From the NCBI GenBank assembly GCA_934597255.1, contig CAKTQV010000008.1:27259-91258 (forward strand): a stretch of 64,000 nucleotides of DNA, given 5' to 3'. Shown here one piece after another: positions 56,250 to 64,000 of this stretch. Each line of letters starts with the position of its first letter. Positions within the stretch are counted from its first letter, which is position 1. The notes below the pieces were generated by a model. It saw only the letters and a program-made list of their open reading frames with translations, had not been told where the DNA came from and searched no databases. The DNA comes from an uncultured Oscillospiraceae bacterium. Its GTDB lineage: Bacteria > Bacillota > Clostridia > Oscillospirales > Oscillospiraceae. A program made the position numbers and the translations under genes.

Positions 56250-59200
56250 TCAGACCTTCAGCGTGATGAGCAACTCGCCGGCCTTGACGTTGTCGCCCTT
56301 CTTGATGAGCACCTGATCGACGACGCCGGCGCACTTGGAAACGATGCTCGTTTCCATCTTCATCGCCTCGATGACGGCGAGCGTCTGGTTGGCCTCGACC
56401 TCGTCGCCGACCTGAACGTCCACGCGCGAGACCATGCCCGGGATGGAGGCGCCGACCTGCCGGTCGTCGGCCGGATCGGCCATGGGCACCTTGGCGGCGG
56501 TATCCTTGGCCTGCGGGTCGATGACGGAGACCTCGCGGCGCATACCGTTGAGCTCAAAGATCACATTGCGCGTGCCGTCCTCGTTGAGATCGCCGAGACC
56601 GTTGTACTTGATGACGAGGGTCTTGCCGTCCTCGATGTTGATCTTGTTGACCTCGCCGACGGCCATGCCGTTGAAGAAAACGTGGCTGCCCATGCGCATG
56701 ATGTAGCCGTATTCCTTGCGGTGGCGGATGTATTCCTCGTATACCTTCGGATACATGGCGTACGAGAGCAGAACGGTCCAGTTCTCGTCCTCGTCCGCGC
56801 CGGCGGGGCGGTTTTTCTTGTCGTCGTCGATCTCGGGGTAGAACTCCATGACCTTTTTTTTGATCTCGGCCCAGTCCACCGGCTCAAGCAGCTCGCCGGG
56901 ACGGCATTCGATGGGCTTCTCGCCCTTGAGAACGATGTCCTGCAGCCAGGTGGGGATGCCGCCGACGGGCTGGCCCATCATGCCCTTGCAGAAGCTGACG
57001 ACGCTGTCGGGATAGGCCAAAGAGGCGCCCTTTTCGCGGATGTTTTCGGGCGTGAGCCCGTTTTGCACCATGAAGATGGCGAGGTCGCCGACCATTTTGC
57101 TCGAGGGCGTGACCTTGATGATGTCGCCGAGCATGTCGTTGACCTTCTTGTACATCTCCTTGACCTCCGTGAAGCGGTGGCCGAGGCCGAGCGACTCCAC
57201 CTGAGGCTGGAGGTTGGTATACTGACCGCCGGGGATCTCGTAGCGGTAGATATCCGTGACGGGGCCGGTAAGGCCCTTGTCGAAGCTGGCGTAGCGCAGG
57301 CGCACGTCCGACCAGTAGTCGGCCAGCTCCTGCAGGCGTACCGGGTCAAAGCCCGTGTCGCGCTCCTGACCCTGCAGCGCCTCGACCAGTGCGTTCATGG
57401 ACGGCTGGCTCGTCAGGCTCGACAGCGGCTGGATGGCCGTATCCACGATGTCCACGCCGGCCTCCGCCGCCATGAGCAGCGTGGCGATCTGGTTGCCGGT
57501 GGTGTTGTGGGTGTGCAGGTGGATGGGGATGCCGATCTCCTGCTTGAGCACTTCGATCAGGCGCTTGGCCGCGTAGGGCTTGAGCAGACCCGACATGTCC
57601 TTGATGCACAGGGTGTGCGCGCCGAATTTTTCAAGCTCCTTGGCGAATTTGACGTAGTAATCCAGCGAATACTTCTCGCGCGTGGGGTCGAGAATGTCGC
57701 CCGTGTAGCACATGGTGGCCTCAAGGAGCTTGTTCTGGTTGAGCACCTCGTCCATGGCCGTCTGCATGGAGGGCAGCCAGTTGAGACTGTCGAACACGCG
57801 GAACACGTCGATGCCCTCGCGGGCGGACTCGGCGACAAAGCGGCGCACGAGATTGTCGGGATAGGAGGCGTAGCCGACGAGATTCGAGCCGCGCAGCAGC
57901 ATCTGGAACGGGATGTTGGGGATCTTTTCGCGCAGCATCTCCAGACGCTCCCACGGACTTTCATGCAGGAAGCGGTAGGCCGTGTCGAACGTCGCGCCGC
58001 CCCACATCTCCAGCGAGAAGCAGTCGGCCAGAATCTCGGCCGTGCCGTCGGCGCCCTTGACCATGTCGCGGGTGCGCATGCGGGTGGACAGCAGGCTCTG
58101 GTGCGCGTCGCGCATGGTGGTGTCCGTGACGAGAAGCTTCTTCTCCTTGAGGACCCAGTCGCGCACGGCCTTGGGGCCCTTGCTGTCGAGCAGCTGCTTC
58201 AGGCCCGGCTTCGGCTCGCCGTGCGCCTGCGGGAAGCGCGGCGTGTCGTACTGCTTGCGCTCGGCGTCGGGGTTGGCGACCTGGATGTTGGCGATGTATT
58301 TCAGAACACGGGTGGCGCGGTCGCCGCCGGTGGCGTCAAACTCGAACAGGGAGGGCGTTTCGTCGATGAACTTGGTGTGGCAGCCGCCGGCGCGGAAGGT
58401 CTCGTTGGCCAGAATGTTCGTCAGGAAGGGGATGTTCGTCTTGACGCCGCGGATATGGATCTCGTTGATGGCGCGCGCGGCCTTGCGGCACACGCCGGCG
58501 AAGGTGTTGTCCCAGCAGGTGACCTTGACCATGAGGCTGTCGTAATACGGGGAGATGACGGTACCCGTGGCGGCGTTGCCGCCGTCGAGACGCACGCCGA
58601 AGCCGCCGCCGGAGCGATAGGAGGTGATGCGGCCGGTGTCGGGCGCGAAGTTGTTTTTGGGGTCCTCCGTCGTCACGCGGCACTGGATGGAGTAGCCGTT
58701 GACATGGACGTCCTCCTGACGGGACAGGCCGATGTCCGGGCAGGACAGGGGATAGCCCTCCGCCACGAGGATCTGCGCGCGCACAAGGTCGACGCCCGTG
58801 ACCCACTCGGTGACGGTGTGCTCGACCTGGATGCGTGGGTTCATCTCGATGAAGTAGTACTGGCCGCTCTTGTCCACGAGGAATTCCAGCGTGCCGGCGT
58901 TGACGTACTTGACGTATTTGGCGATCTTGACGGCGTCGGCGCGGATCTTTTCGCGCAGCTCCTCCGGCACGGACCAGGCCGGCGCGAACTCCACGACTTT
59001 CTGATACCGCCGCTGCAGCGAGCAGTCGCGCTCGCCGAGATGGTAGCAGTTGCCGTATTCGTCCGCCAGCACCTGCACCTCGATGTGCTTGGGCTCGACA
59101 AGGTATTTTTCAATGAAGATGTCGCCGCAGCCGAAGGCCTTTTCCGCCTCGGAGCGGACCAGATCGAAGGCGGCGACGACCTCGTCCTCGCGGTCGCAGC

Positions 59201-59723
59201 GGCGCATACCGCGTCCGCCGCCGCCGGCGGCAGCCTTGAGGATAATGGGGAAGCCGTATTCCTTTGCCTTCTCCAGCGCCTCCTGGCCGTCCCTGAGCGG
59301 CTCGGTGGAGCCGGGGATGATGGGAACGCCGCAGGCAATGGCCATCTGCTTGGCTGAGAGCTTATCGCCCATCTTGTCGAGGATATCCGAGGGAGGGCCG
59401 ATAAATTTGATCCCCGCGGCCTCGCAGGCGCGGGCAAAATCGGCGTTTTCCGACAGGAAGCCGTAGCCGGGGTGGATGGCGTCCACGCCGCGGCGCTTGG
59501 CCAGATCGATGATCGCGGGGATGTCCAGATACACGCCGAGCGGCGTGTCGTTTTCTCCGATGAGATAGGCCTCGTCCGCACGGGTGCGGAACAGGCTCAT
59601 GGTGTCTTCCTTGGAATAGATGGCGACCGTGTGCAGGCCGAGATCGTTGCAGGCGCGGAATATGCGGATGGCGATTTCGCCGCGGTTTGCGACGAGAACT
59701 TTGGAAAATTCACGTTTATCCAT
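56250..59723 (-). CDS. pyc: pyruvate carboxylase
   Basis: A 1157-aa biotin enzyme making oxaloacetate from pyruvate, bicarbonate and ATP. In order: biotin carboxylase (1 to about 450; VLVANRGEIAIRIFRACNDLG, ATP loop KAAAGGGGRGMR, EMNPRIQVEHTVTEWVTG), carboxyltransferase (about 535-840; TDTTMRDAHQSLLSTRMRT, metal site with HLHTHNTTG), allosteric/linker region and carrier domain with biotinyl lysine K1122 in EAMKM. Length and order match Pyc and not the two-chain form. The ATG follows AAAGGAGGAG. birA is directly downstream. Confidence 0.97.
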   Translation of the reverse strand: MDKREFSKVLVANRGEIAIRIFRACNDLGLHTVAIYSKEDTMSLFRTRADEAYLIGENDTPLGVYLDIPAIIDLAKRRGVDAIHPGYGFLSENADFARACEAAGIKFIGPPSDILDKMGDKLSAKQMAIACGVPIIPGSTEPLRDGQEALEKAKEYGFPIILKAAAGGGGRGMRRCDREDEVVAAFDLVRSEAEKAFGCGDIFIEKYLVEPKHIEVQVLADEYGNCYHLGERDCSLQRRYQKVVEFAPAWSVPEELREKIRADAVKIAKYVKYVNAGTLEFLVDKSGQYYFIEMNPRIQVEHTVTEWVTGVDLVRAQILVAEGYPLSCPDIGLSRQEDVHVNGYSIQCRVTTEDPKNNFAPDTGRITSYRSGGGFGVRLDGGNAATGTVISPYYDSLMVKVTCWDNTFAGVCRKAARAINEIHIRGVKTNIPFLTNILANETFRAGGCHTKFIDETPSLFEFDATGGDRATRVLKYIANIQVANPDAERKQYDTPRFPQAHGEPKPGLKQLLDSKGPKAVRDWVLKEKKLLVTDTTMRDAHQSLLSTRMRTRDMVKGADGTAEILADCFSLEMWGGATFDTAYRFLHESPWERLEMLREKIPNIPFQMLLRGSNLVGYASYPDNLVRRFVAESAREGIDVFRVFDSLNWLPSMQTAMDEVLNQNKLLEATMCYTGDILDPTREKYSLDYYVKFAKELEKFGAHTLCIKDMSGLLKPYAAKRLIEVLKQEIGIPIHLHTHNTTGNQIATLLMAAEAGVDIVDTAIQPLSSLTSQPSMNALVEALQGQERDTGFDPVRLQELADYWSDVRLRYASFDKGLTGPVTDIYRYEIPGGQYTNLQPQVESLGLGHRFTEVKEMYKKVNDMLGDIIKVTPSSKMVGDLAIFMVQNGLTPENIREKGASLAYPDSVVSFCKGMMGQPVGGIPTWLQDIVLKGEKPIECRPGELLEPVDWAEIKKKVMEFYPEIDDDKKNRPAGADEDENWTVLLSYAMYPKVYEEYIRHRKEYGYIMRMGSHVFFNGMAVGEVNKINIEDGKTLVIKYNGLGDLNEDGTRNVIFELNGMRREVSVIDPQAKDTAAKVPMADPADDRQVGASIPGMVSRVDVQVGDEVEANQTLAVIEAMKMETSIVSKCAGVVDQVLIKKGDNVKAGELLITLKV

Positions 59724-59748
59724 GGGCGCTCCTCCTTTTTTCCCTTCA

Positions 59749-59778
59749 ATTATATGTTAAGAATATGGCGGAACGCAA
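59749..59778 (-). promoter_or_regulatory. SigA promoter for pyc-birA
   Basis: Minus strand TTGCGT (59778-59773), 18-base spacer, TATAAT (59754-59749). Confidence 0.65.
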
Positions 59779-59795
59779 GCAAAATTATTTGTTTG
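59776..59795. promoter_or_regulatory. imperfect palindrome linking the divergent pyc and AI-2E-family promoters
   Basis: CAAGCAAAATTATTTGTTTG: 8-base arms with one mismatch around a 4-base centre. It overlaps the -35 boxes of both promoters, so one protein could cover both. Confidence 0.4.
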
Positions 59796-59821
59796 ACAGC
59801 CATCCACTACAATGGTATTCT
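59793..59821 (+). promoter_or_regulatory. SigA promoter for the AI-2E family transporter gene
   Basis: TTGACA (59793-59798), 17-base spacer, TATTCT (59816-59821). Confidence 0.7.
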
Positions 59822-59877
59822 TATAACAGACAATTGCAGAGCTTTCCACTCAATCCCACAAAAAGGGGGCGTTGCCT

Positions 59878-61002
59878 TTGGCAGAAACCAACAAGCGAAA
59901 GCGCGTTATCGTCAACATTATATATTGGGCTTTGATCGCCGCGCTCGTTTACATGGTCTTCAAGTACCTCATCGGGCTGATCTGGCCGTTCTTCCTGGCG
60001 TTCATTTTCTCCTGGATCCTGCGGCCGGCCATCCGGCTGATGACGGAGAAATGGCGTATGCGCTACAACCTGTCCGCCGTGATCTGTCTGATCCTGTTTT
60101 TCCTGATCGTCGGCGGCATCGTGACGGCGATTACCGTGAAGATTATTTCCTCCGCGTCCGACGCGGTGGCCACGATCCCCTCGCTGTACACCGACACCAT
60201 CGAGCCGGCGCTGGAAAACGGGCTGGAGAAGGTCGAGGAGCTGGCGCAGCGGGTCAGTCCCAACATCTATTCCATGGTGGACGATTCCTTCGCCAACATC
60301 GTCTCGTCCATTTCCTCCGCGGTCGCGCAGTTTTCCGTCAAGGCCGTGACCGTTATTTCCGGTTGGGTGACCAAGCTGCCGTCGCGGCTTCTGTCGGCGG
60401 TGATCTGTGTGATCTCGACCGTGTTCATGACGATGGATTTCCCGCGCATGACGGCGTTCGTGCTGCGACAGATCCCGGACAAGACGAAACGCATCATCAC
60501 CGAAACGATAGACAGTCTCAAAAGCGTCGTGGTGCGCTTCGGCAAGGGCTATGTCATCATCATGGGCATCACCTTTGCGGAGATCCTGCTCGGACTGCTC
60601 GCCGTGCGGCAGGAAAACGCCGTGCTGATCGCGGCGGCCATCGCCGTGTTCGATATCTTCCCGGTCGTCGGCGCCGGCATGGTGCTGGCTCCCTGGGCGA
60701 TCATCACGCTCATGAGCGGCGCGTATGCCAAGGGCGCGGGGCTGCTGGCGCTGTGGATCATCGTGATCGTCGTGCGTCAGATCATCGAGCCGAAGATCGT
60801 CGGCCGGAGCGTGGGCCTGCACCCGCTGGTCACGCTGATGAGTATGTTTGTCGGAACGAAGCTGTTCGGCGGCGTGGGCCTGTTCGGGCTGCCGATCACC
60901 TGCGCCATCGTGAAAAGCCTTAACGACGGCGACATCATCCATGTGCTGAAAAAAGAGGAACCGGCGCTCCAGGAGGAGCCGGAGGGAGAAAAAAGTTTGT
61001 AA
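59878..61002 (+). CDS. AI-2E family transporter (membrane permease)
   Basis: A 374-aa membrane protein of the AI-2E (TqsA/YtvI-like) family. It has two N-terminal helices (VNIIYWALIAALVYMVFKYLIGLIWPFFLAFIFSWILRPAI), a third (LSAVICLILFFLIVGGIVTAI), a large loop region (about 90-200) and five C-terminal helices with IAVFDIFPVVGAGMVLAPWAII, IEPKIVGRSVGLHPLVTLMSMFVG, the best-conserved family segment. Relatives export autoinducer or run ion antiport; the substrate here is unknown. In sporulating Firmicutes YtvI is a close paralogue. TTG at 59878 is eight bases after AAGGGGG; a TTG at 59872 is too close. Confidence 0.85.
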   Translation: MAETNKRKRVIVNIIYWALIAALVYMVFKYLIGLIWPFFLAFIFSWILRPAIRLMTEKWRMRYNLSAVICLILFFLIVGGIVTAITVKIISSASDAVATIPSLYTDTIEPALENGLEKVEELAQRVSPNIYSMVDDSFANIVSSISSAVAQFSVKAVTVISGWVTKLPSRLLSAVICVISTVFMTMDFPRMTAFVLRQIPDKTKRIITETIDSLKSVVVRFGKGYVIIMGITFAEILLGLLAVRQENAVLIAAAIAVFDIFPVVGAGMVLAPWAIITLMSGAYAKGAGLLALWIIVIVVRQIIEPKIVGRSVGLHPLVTLMSMFVGTKLFGGVGLFGLPITCAIVKSLNDGDIIHVLKKEEPALQEEPEGEKSL

Positions 61003-61018
61003 AGTTGTCAAAGTTGTA

Positions 61019-61047
61019 TTGACAATTGCGCTTGAAAGTGTTATCCT
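61019..61047 (+). promoter_or_regulatory. promoter of the tRNA cluster
   Basis: TTGACA (61019-61024), 17-base spacer, TATCCT (61042-61047), ten bases before the first tRNA. Confidence 0.65.
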
Positions 61048-61057
61048 TTTCAAGCTT

Positions 61058-61132
61058 GCGGGCGTAGCACAACGGCTAGTGCACCAGCCTTCCAAGCTGG
61101 GGACGTGGGTTCGATTCCCATCGCCCGCTCCA
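61058..61132 (+). tRNA. tRNA-Gly (anticodon TCC)
   Basis: Cloverleaf with acceptor GCGGGCG/CGCCCGC, anticodon stem CCAGC/GCTGG around loop CTTCCAA, T-loop TTCGATT and an encoded CCA. Confidence 0.95.
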
Positions 61133-61202
61133 CCTTAAACGGTCGGGCGGCGCACAGGGAAGGCGGCCGGCGTCTGACGCCAGGCTTTTTCCCCGGATAT
61201 AT

Positions 61203-61279
61203 GCGCCAGTAGCTCAGGTGGATAGAGCAACAGCCTTCTAAGCTGTGGGCCGGGGGTTCGAGTCCCTTCTGGCGTACCA
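61203..61279 (+). tRNA. tRNA-Arg (anticodon TCT)
   Basis: Acceptor GCGCCAG/CTGGCGT (G-U at the first pair), anticodon stem ACAGC/GCTGT around CTTCTAA, T-loop TTCGAGT, encoded CCA. Confidence 0.95.
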
Positions 61280-61291
61280 AAATAAAAATAT

Positions 61292-61369
61292 GGTGGGTGT
61301 AGCTCAGTCGGTTAGAGCACCGGATTGTGGTTCCGGGTGTCGTGGGTTCGAGTCCCATCTCCCACCCCA
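61292..61369 (+). tRNA. tRNA-His (anticodon GTG)
   Basis: Encoded G at -1 (61292) and discriminator C, as in tRNA-His. Anticodon stem CCGGA/TCCGG around TTGTGGT; encoded CCA. The acceptor pair 6-67 reads as a U-U mismatch. Confidence 0.93.
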
Positions 61370-61402
61370 TTTTTTATATTCACCGTGACGGCGGCACCAC
61401 AC

Positions 61403-61476
61403 AGGGATGTAGTGTAACGGTAACACACCGGACTTTGACTCCGATATAGTGGGTTCGAATCCCGCCGTCCCTGCCA
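61403..61476 (+). tRNA. tRNA-Gln (anticodon TTG)
   Basis: Acceptor AGGGATG/CGTCCCT (one G-U), anticodon loop CTTTGAC, T-loop TTCGAAT, encoded CCA. Confidence 0.93.
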
Positions 61477-61491
61477 TATAAGCGTTTATAT

Positions 61492-61567
61492 GACCTGGTA
61501 GCTCAGCCGGCAGAGCACCTGCCTTTTAAGCAGGGTGTCCGGGGTTCGAATCCCCGCCAGGTCACCA
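61492..61567 (+). tRNA. tRNA-Lys (anticodon TTT)
   Basis: Acceptor GACCTGG/CCAGGTC, anticodon stem CCTGC/GCAGG around CTTTTAA, T-loop TTCGAAT, encoded CCA. Confidence 0.95.
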
Positions 61568-61574
61568 AAAAAAT

Positions 61575-61623
61575 CGCGGCCGTTTCGGATGCTTGAGCGT
61601 CGGGAACGGCCGCGTTTCTTTTT
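61575..61623 (+). terminator. intrinsic terminator of the tRNA cluster
   Basis: Stem CGCGGCCGTT/AACGGCCGCG (61575-61584 with 61605-61614), a long loop, then a TTTCTTTTTT tail. Confidence 0.82.
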
Positions 61624-61638
61624 TATACAGCGTCATGG

Positions 61639-61679
61639 CATTATGGCCGCGGCTGCCGAGTGCAGCCGCGGCCATAATG
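61639..61679. repeat. perfect long inverted repeat (18-base arms, 5-base loop)
   Basis: Arms at 61639-61656 (CATTATGGCCGCGGCTGC) and 61662-61679 match without error. There is no T-tract on either side, so it is not a standard terminator, and it lies just after the tRNA terminator. Confidence 0.8.
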
Positions 61680-61741
61680 AATGTATACGGGGCTGTAAGG
61701 CGCGGGTCGTGCGGCGCGCCGCCGGCCGCGGGATCGGGAAA

Positions 61742-61771
61742 AGGAGAAGCGCCCTGCCTGACAGGGCGCTT
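61742..61771 (-). terminator. intrinsic terminator of the ABC exporter operon
   Basis: Perfect 10-base stem AAGCGCCCTG/CAGGGCGCTT (61747-61756 with 61762-61771), 5-base loop and a CTCCTTTTCC tail on the minus strand. Confidence 0.7.
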
Positions 61772-61802
61772 CGTCTTATGACGGGCGGCTTGCGCCCGGC
61801 CT

Positions 61803-62699
61803 TTATCCGCGCTTTTTGAGCCGGTTCAGCACGGCGTACAGGCCGATGGCGGCGGCGGTGGCCGCGAGCATGACGGCGTACATGGCGCCGGAGGATACCT
61901 TCTCTCCGAAGAAATACAGATTGCAGTCCACGCTGTCGCGGATGGCCTGCACGACCTCGGGCGGGAAGCCAAGCGCGCTCATCTCCGCGAACACGCCCCG
62001 CAGCGCGTGATTGCGCAGCAGGCTCGTGCCGTAGGTGCCGGGCAGGAAGGAGAGCACCTTCTGCAGGCCGTCGGAGAAGCTGGAGATGGGCATGTATGCG
62101 CCGCAGATGAAGCCGTAGCCCGCGCTGACGATGGTGCCCACGGCGCTGGCCTGTCCCTGCGTGGTCAGCGGGAAGATGACGCAGGAGGACAGCGCCGTGC
62201 CGAACAGCACCAGCAGCACTACGTCCAGCGCCAGCGCCGCGGCGTCGCCGAAGGTCAGGAACCAGCCGACCTTTGCCAGATAGGCCAGGCAGACGGCCAG
62301 TGCGGCGAAATTGACCAGCAGCGTGGACAGAAGCGCGGCGGCATAGTAGCTCAGCGCCAGCGTGCCGGGGCGGACCGGCGTGATGGTCAGATCCTTCCTC
62401 GCCCCGGTGATCTTATCCTGCACCATCCGAAGATTGGAGCAGAAGGCCACGGTCACGCAGCTGACCGCCAGCAGGGAGGAGACGAGCTCGCCGCCCACGC
62501 AGCCCCACAGGACCTTATCCGAAACGGAAGCGCCCGCCGCCTCCAGCGCGGAGCGGAAGCTGTCCTCGTAGACGCTGGCGAGGAACGTGCTGTACAGCAC
62601 CAGCAGGATCACGGGCGTGATGAGGGAGGTGAAGAACATCCCCTTATCCCTGAAATACAGCTTTACATTGCGCCGGATCAGCGCGCCGAGACCGGTCAT
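61803..62699 (-). CDS. ABC-2 type transporter permease
   Basis: A 298-aa membrane protein with the ABC-2 layout: an N-terminal amphipathic segment (LIRRNVKLYFRDKGMFFTSLITPVILLVLYSTFL), six helices and an external loop (about 40-65) between helices 1 and 2, with FCSNLRMVQDKITGARKDLTITPVRP before helix 3. Such exporters move drugs, lipids or polysaccharide outward. The substrate is unknown. It overlaps the ATPase gene by four bases. Confidence 0.88.
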   Translation of the reverse strand: MTGLGALIRRNVKLYFRDKGMFFTSLITPVILLVLYSTFLASVYEDSFRSALEAAGASVSDKVLWGCVGGELVSSLLAVSCVTVAFCSNLRMVQDKITGARKDLTITPVRPGTLALSYYAAALLSTLLVNFAALAVCLAYLAKVGWFLTFGDAAALALDVVLLVLFGTALSSCVIFPLTTQGQASAVGTIVSAGYGFICGAYMPISSFSDGLQKVLSFLPGTYGTSLLRNHALRGVFAEMSALGFPPEVVQAIRDSVDCNLYFFGEKVSSGAMYAVMLAATAAAIGLYAVLNRLKKRG

Positions 62700-63610
62700 T
62701 TTTCCGCACCTCCCGTCAGCTCCATCCCGGTCACAGCCAGGAAGACGTCGTCCATTTTGCCCTTGGTGATCTCGTAATCCTGAAACACGTCCGGATACTT
62801 TCGTATCAGCTCCGTGGCCGCCGCCGTATGCGGGACGGACACCCGGAGGGCGTCATGGATACGCTCATAGGGCGCGCCCAGCCTTCGGACGGAATCCTCG
62901 CTCTGGCCGTAGAGCGTGATGTAGTCGCCCGTATAGGTGTTTTTCAGCGTGAGCGGCGTGCCCTCGGCGGCGATCTTTCCGTGGTCGAGGATGACGACGT
63001 AGTCCGCGTCCGCGGCCTCCTCCATGTAATGCGTGGTCAGGAAGACCGTGAGCCCTTCCTCCCGGCGCAGCCGCGTCGTCACCTGCCACAGCAGGTTCCG
63101 CGTCTGCGGATCGAGGCCCGTGGTCGGCTCGTCGAGCACCAGAATGCGGGGCCGGTGCAAAAGTGCGCGGGCGATGTCGATGCGCCGGCGCTGGCCGCCG
63201 GAAAGCTTTCCGACGGGACGGACCAGCAGCTCCGAAAAGTCCAGCAGCGCGGCCAGCTCGGCCAGCCGCTCCTGAAACGCCCGGCCGTGAATGCCGTAAA
63301 GCGCGGCGCGGCTTTGCAGATTGTCCCGCACGGACAGCTCCTTATCCAGCACGGAATTTTGAAACACCACGCCGAGCGCGCGCCGGATGCGGCCGGCGTC
63401 GGCGTCCAGATCGGCGCCGCAGACGGTCACGGTGCCGCTGTCCTTGGCCAGCTGGCCGCAGAGGATGTTGATGGTGGTGGACTTGCCCGCGCCGTTGACG
63501 CCGAGGAAGGCGAACAGCTCACCCTCCTTTACATGGAAGCTCAGGTCGTCCACGGCCTGCACCTCGCCGAAGCGGCGGCACAGGTGCTCGATCCGGATCA
63601 GTTCGTTCAT
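62696..63610 (-). CDS. ABC transporter ATP-binding protein
   Basis: A 304-aa ATPase: Walker A GVNGAGKSTTI (about 38-48), Q-loop VVFQNSVLD, signature LSGGQRRRIDIARAL, Walker B ILVLDEPTTGLD, switch histidine LTTHYMEEA. A C-terminal extension (about 215-304, with IRKYPDVFQDYEITKGKMDDVFLAVTG) is typical of daunorubicin-resistance-type ABC-2 exporters. It forms a pair with the permease downstream. Confidence 0.93.
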   Translation of the reverse strand: MNELIRIEHLCRRFGEVQAVDDLSFHVKEGELFAFLGVNGAGKSTTINILCGQLAKDSGTVTVCGADLDADAGRIRRALGVVFQNSVLDKELSVRDNLQSRAALYGIHGRAFQERLAELAALLDFSELLVRPVGKLSGGQRRRIDIARALLHRPRILVLDEPTTGLDPQTRNLLWQVTTRLRREEGLTVFLTTHYMEEAADADYVVILDHGKIAAEGTPLTLKNTYTGDYITLYGQSEDSVRRLGAPYERIHDALRVSVPHTAAATELIRKYPDVFQDYEITKGKMDDVFLAVTGMELTGGAEK

Positions 63611-63627
63611 GCGCCTGTTCCTCTCTT

Positions 63628-63819
63628 TCAGCAGAACGGCTCGCGGGGGATGACGATCATGGCGATGATGTACGCCAGCACGCCGCTGCCGCCAAGGATG
63701 GCGAACGCGGCCCAGGCCAGCCGCACGATCGTGGGGTCGATGCCGAAATACGCGGCAATGCCGGCGCAGACGCCGTCGATCATTTTATCGCTGTTGGATT
63801 TATACAGTCTTTTTTCCAT
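63628..63819 (-). CDS. PspC-domain small membrane protein
   Basis: A 63-aa PspC-type protein: KRLYKSNSDKMIDGVCAGIAAYFGIDPTIVRLAWAA is the PspC signature, followed by one membrane helix (AILGGSGVLAYIIAMIVIP). Homologues in Firmicutes answer envelope stress. It precedes the ABC exporter by 17 bases and is probably its operon leader gene. The start follows AAGGAC. Confidence 0.88.
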   Translation of the reverse strand: MEKRLYKSNSDKMIDGVCAGIAAYFGIDPTIVRLAWAAFAILGGSGVLAYIIAMIVIPREPFC

Positions 63820-63841
63820 GCTTTAGTCCTTCTTTGCTATC

Positions 63842-63882
63842 CGGCGGCTTTGAACGCCGCCGCTTTTTATGCTCTTATTCTA
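63842..63882 (-). promoter_or_regulatory. leader hairpin and tentative promoter of the PspC-ABC operon
   Basis: A TAGAAT box (63882-63877, minus strand) has a poor -35 17 bases upstream. Between it and the PspC gene lies a GGCGGC/GCCGCC stem (about 63842-63860). Nothing else is seen from here to the window end at 64000. Confidence 0.35.
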
Positions 63883-64000
63883 CCGCAGCGCCGCTTTGCC
63901 CGAAAGGCGCTTTTTTCAGCGGAATGTGTCTGTTTTATAGATTTGCCGCGCGGATAAGAAAAACACCGGGACGCTATCGGCCCAGATGCATCTCTTTTCG

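Noticed and set aside
56223..59357. A plus-strand open frame of 1,044 codons opposite pyruvate carboxylase.
   Set aside because: No domain, ribosome site or promoter; the real gene lies on the minus strand with full Pyc motifs.
61058..61802. The tRNA cluster as a site for an integrated element.
   Set aside because: No integrase, no direct repeat of a tRNA end and no foreign-looking genes follow.

Overview
This 64 kb window is a GC-rich, densely packed chromosomal segment. It suggests a spore-forming anaerobe of the class Clostridia, probably an Oscillospiraceae-like butyrate producer such as the Oscillibacter or Intestinimonas group. The grounds are an alpha/beta-type small acid-soluble spore protein, spoIIR, an acyl-CoA dehydrogenase/EtfBA operon, a V-type ATPase, a FeoAB iron transporter and Tat-exported flavoprotein chemistry. 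Most genes form tight operons with ATGA or GTGA overlaps and clear SigA-type promoters and intrinsic terminators. No phage, IS element, integrase or CRISPR array is visible.

Layout: (1) 1-1.3 kb holds an ECF sigma factor with its membrane partner and a truncated sigma-factor remnant. (2) 1.4-10.6 kb is a housekeeping run: smc, ftsY, XTP pyrophosphatase, yhbY, a nadD-yqeK fusion, rsfS, leuS, then rpsU. (3) 10.7-13.5 kb is an amino-sugar operon: nagB, a GlmM-like mutase and a lone left-handed beta-helix protein. (4) 13.6-19.7 kb is accessory: a sodium:solute symporter, a cytidylyltransferase-aminotransferase fusion, an SGNH hydrolase, a zinc-phospholipase-C-like protein and a membrane protein. 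(5) 19.8-23.1 kb is acyl-CoA dehydrogenase, EtfB and EtfA. (6) 23.4-25.5 kb holds the spore protein, a small membrane protein and a DUF2974 hydrolase. (7) 25.7-29.8 kb is an ECF transporter with two T subunits. (8) 29.9-32.4 kb is a feoA-feoB fusion and its Cys-rich partner. (9) 32.6-36.5 kb is FkbH, acyl carrier protein, VOC protein and MBOAT. (10) 36.6-42.6 kb is a divergent Tat locus: S41 protein and Tat flavoprotein reductase on one side, a double FMN-binding protein and TatB/TatA/TatC on the other. (11) 42.7-44.4 kb is a CarD-like regulator and the CCA-adding enzyme. (12) 44.5-52.6 kb is a complete V-type ATPase operon (H/G, C, I, K, F, E, A, B, D). (13) 52.8-61.0 kb is apgM, ispE, spoIIR, birA, pyruvate carboxylase and an AI-2E family transporter. 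(14) 61.06-61.57 kb is a five-tRNA cluster (Gly, Arg, His, Gln, Lys). (15) 61.8-63.8 kb is an ABC-2 exporter and a PspC protein.

Two modules look most worth following up. One is the FkbH/ACP/VOC/MBOAT operon, which reads as a carrier-protein-based acyl (possibly glyceryl) transfer system for a cell-surface polymer. The other is the self-contained Tat locus, which encodes a translocase next to its likely flavoprotein cargo and a membrane-anchored, doubly flavinylated electron carrier. A third point of interest is spoIIR, whose ribosome binding site lies inside the terminator hairpin of the upstream operon. All functions are read from sequence motifs and gene context only. No database search was run.
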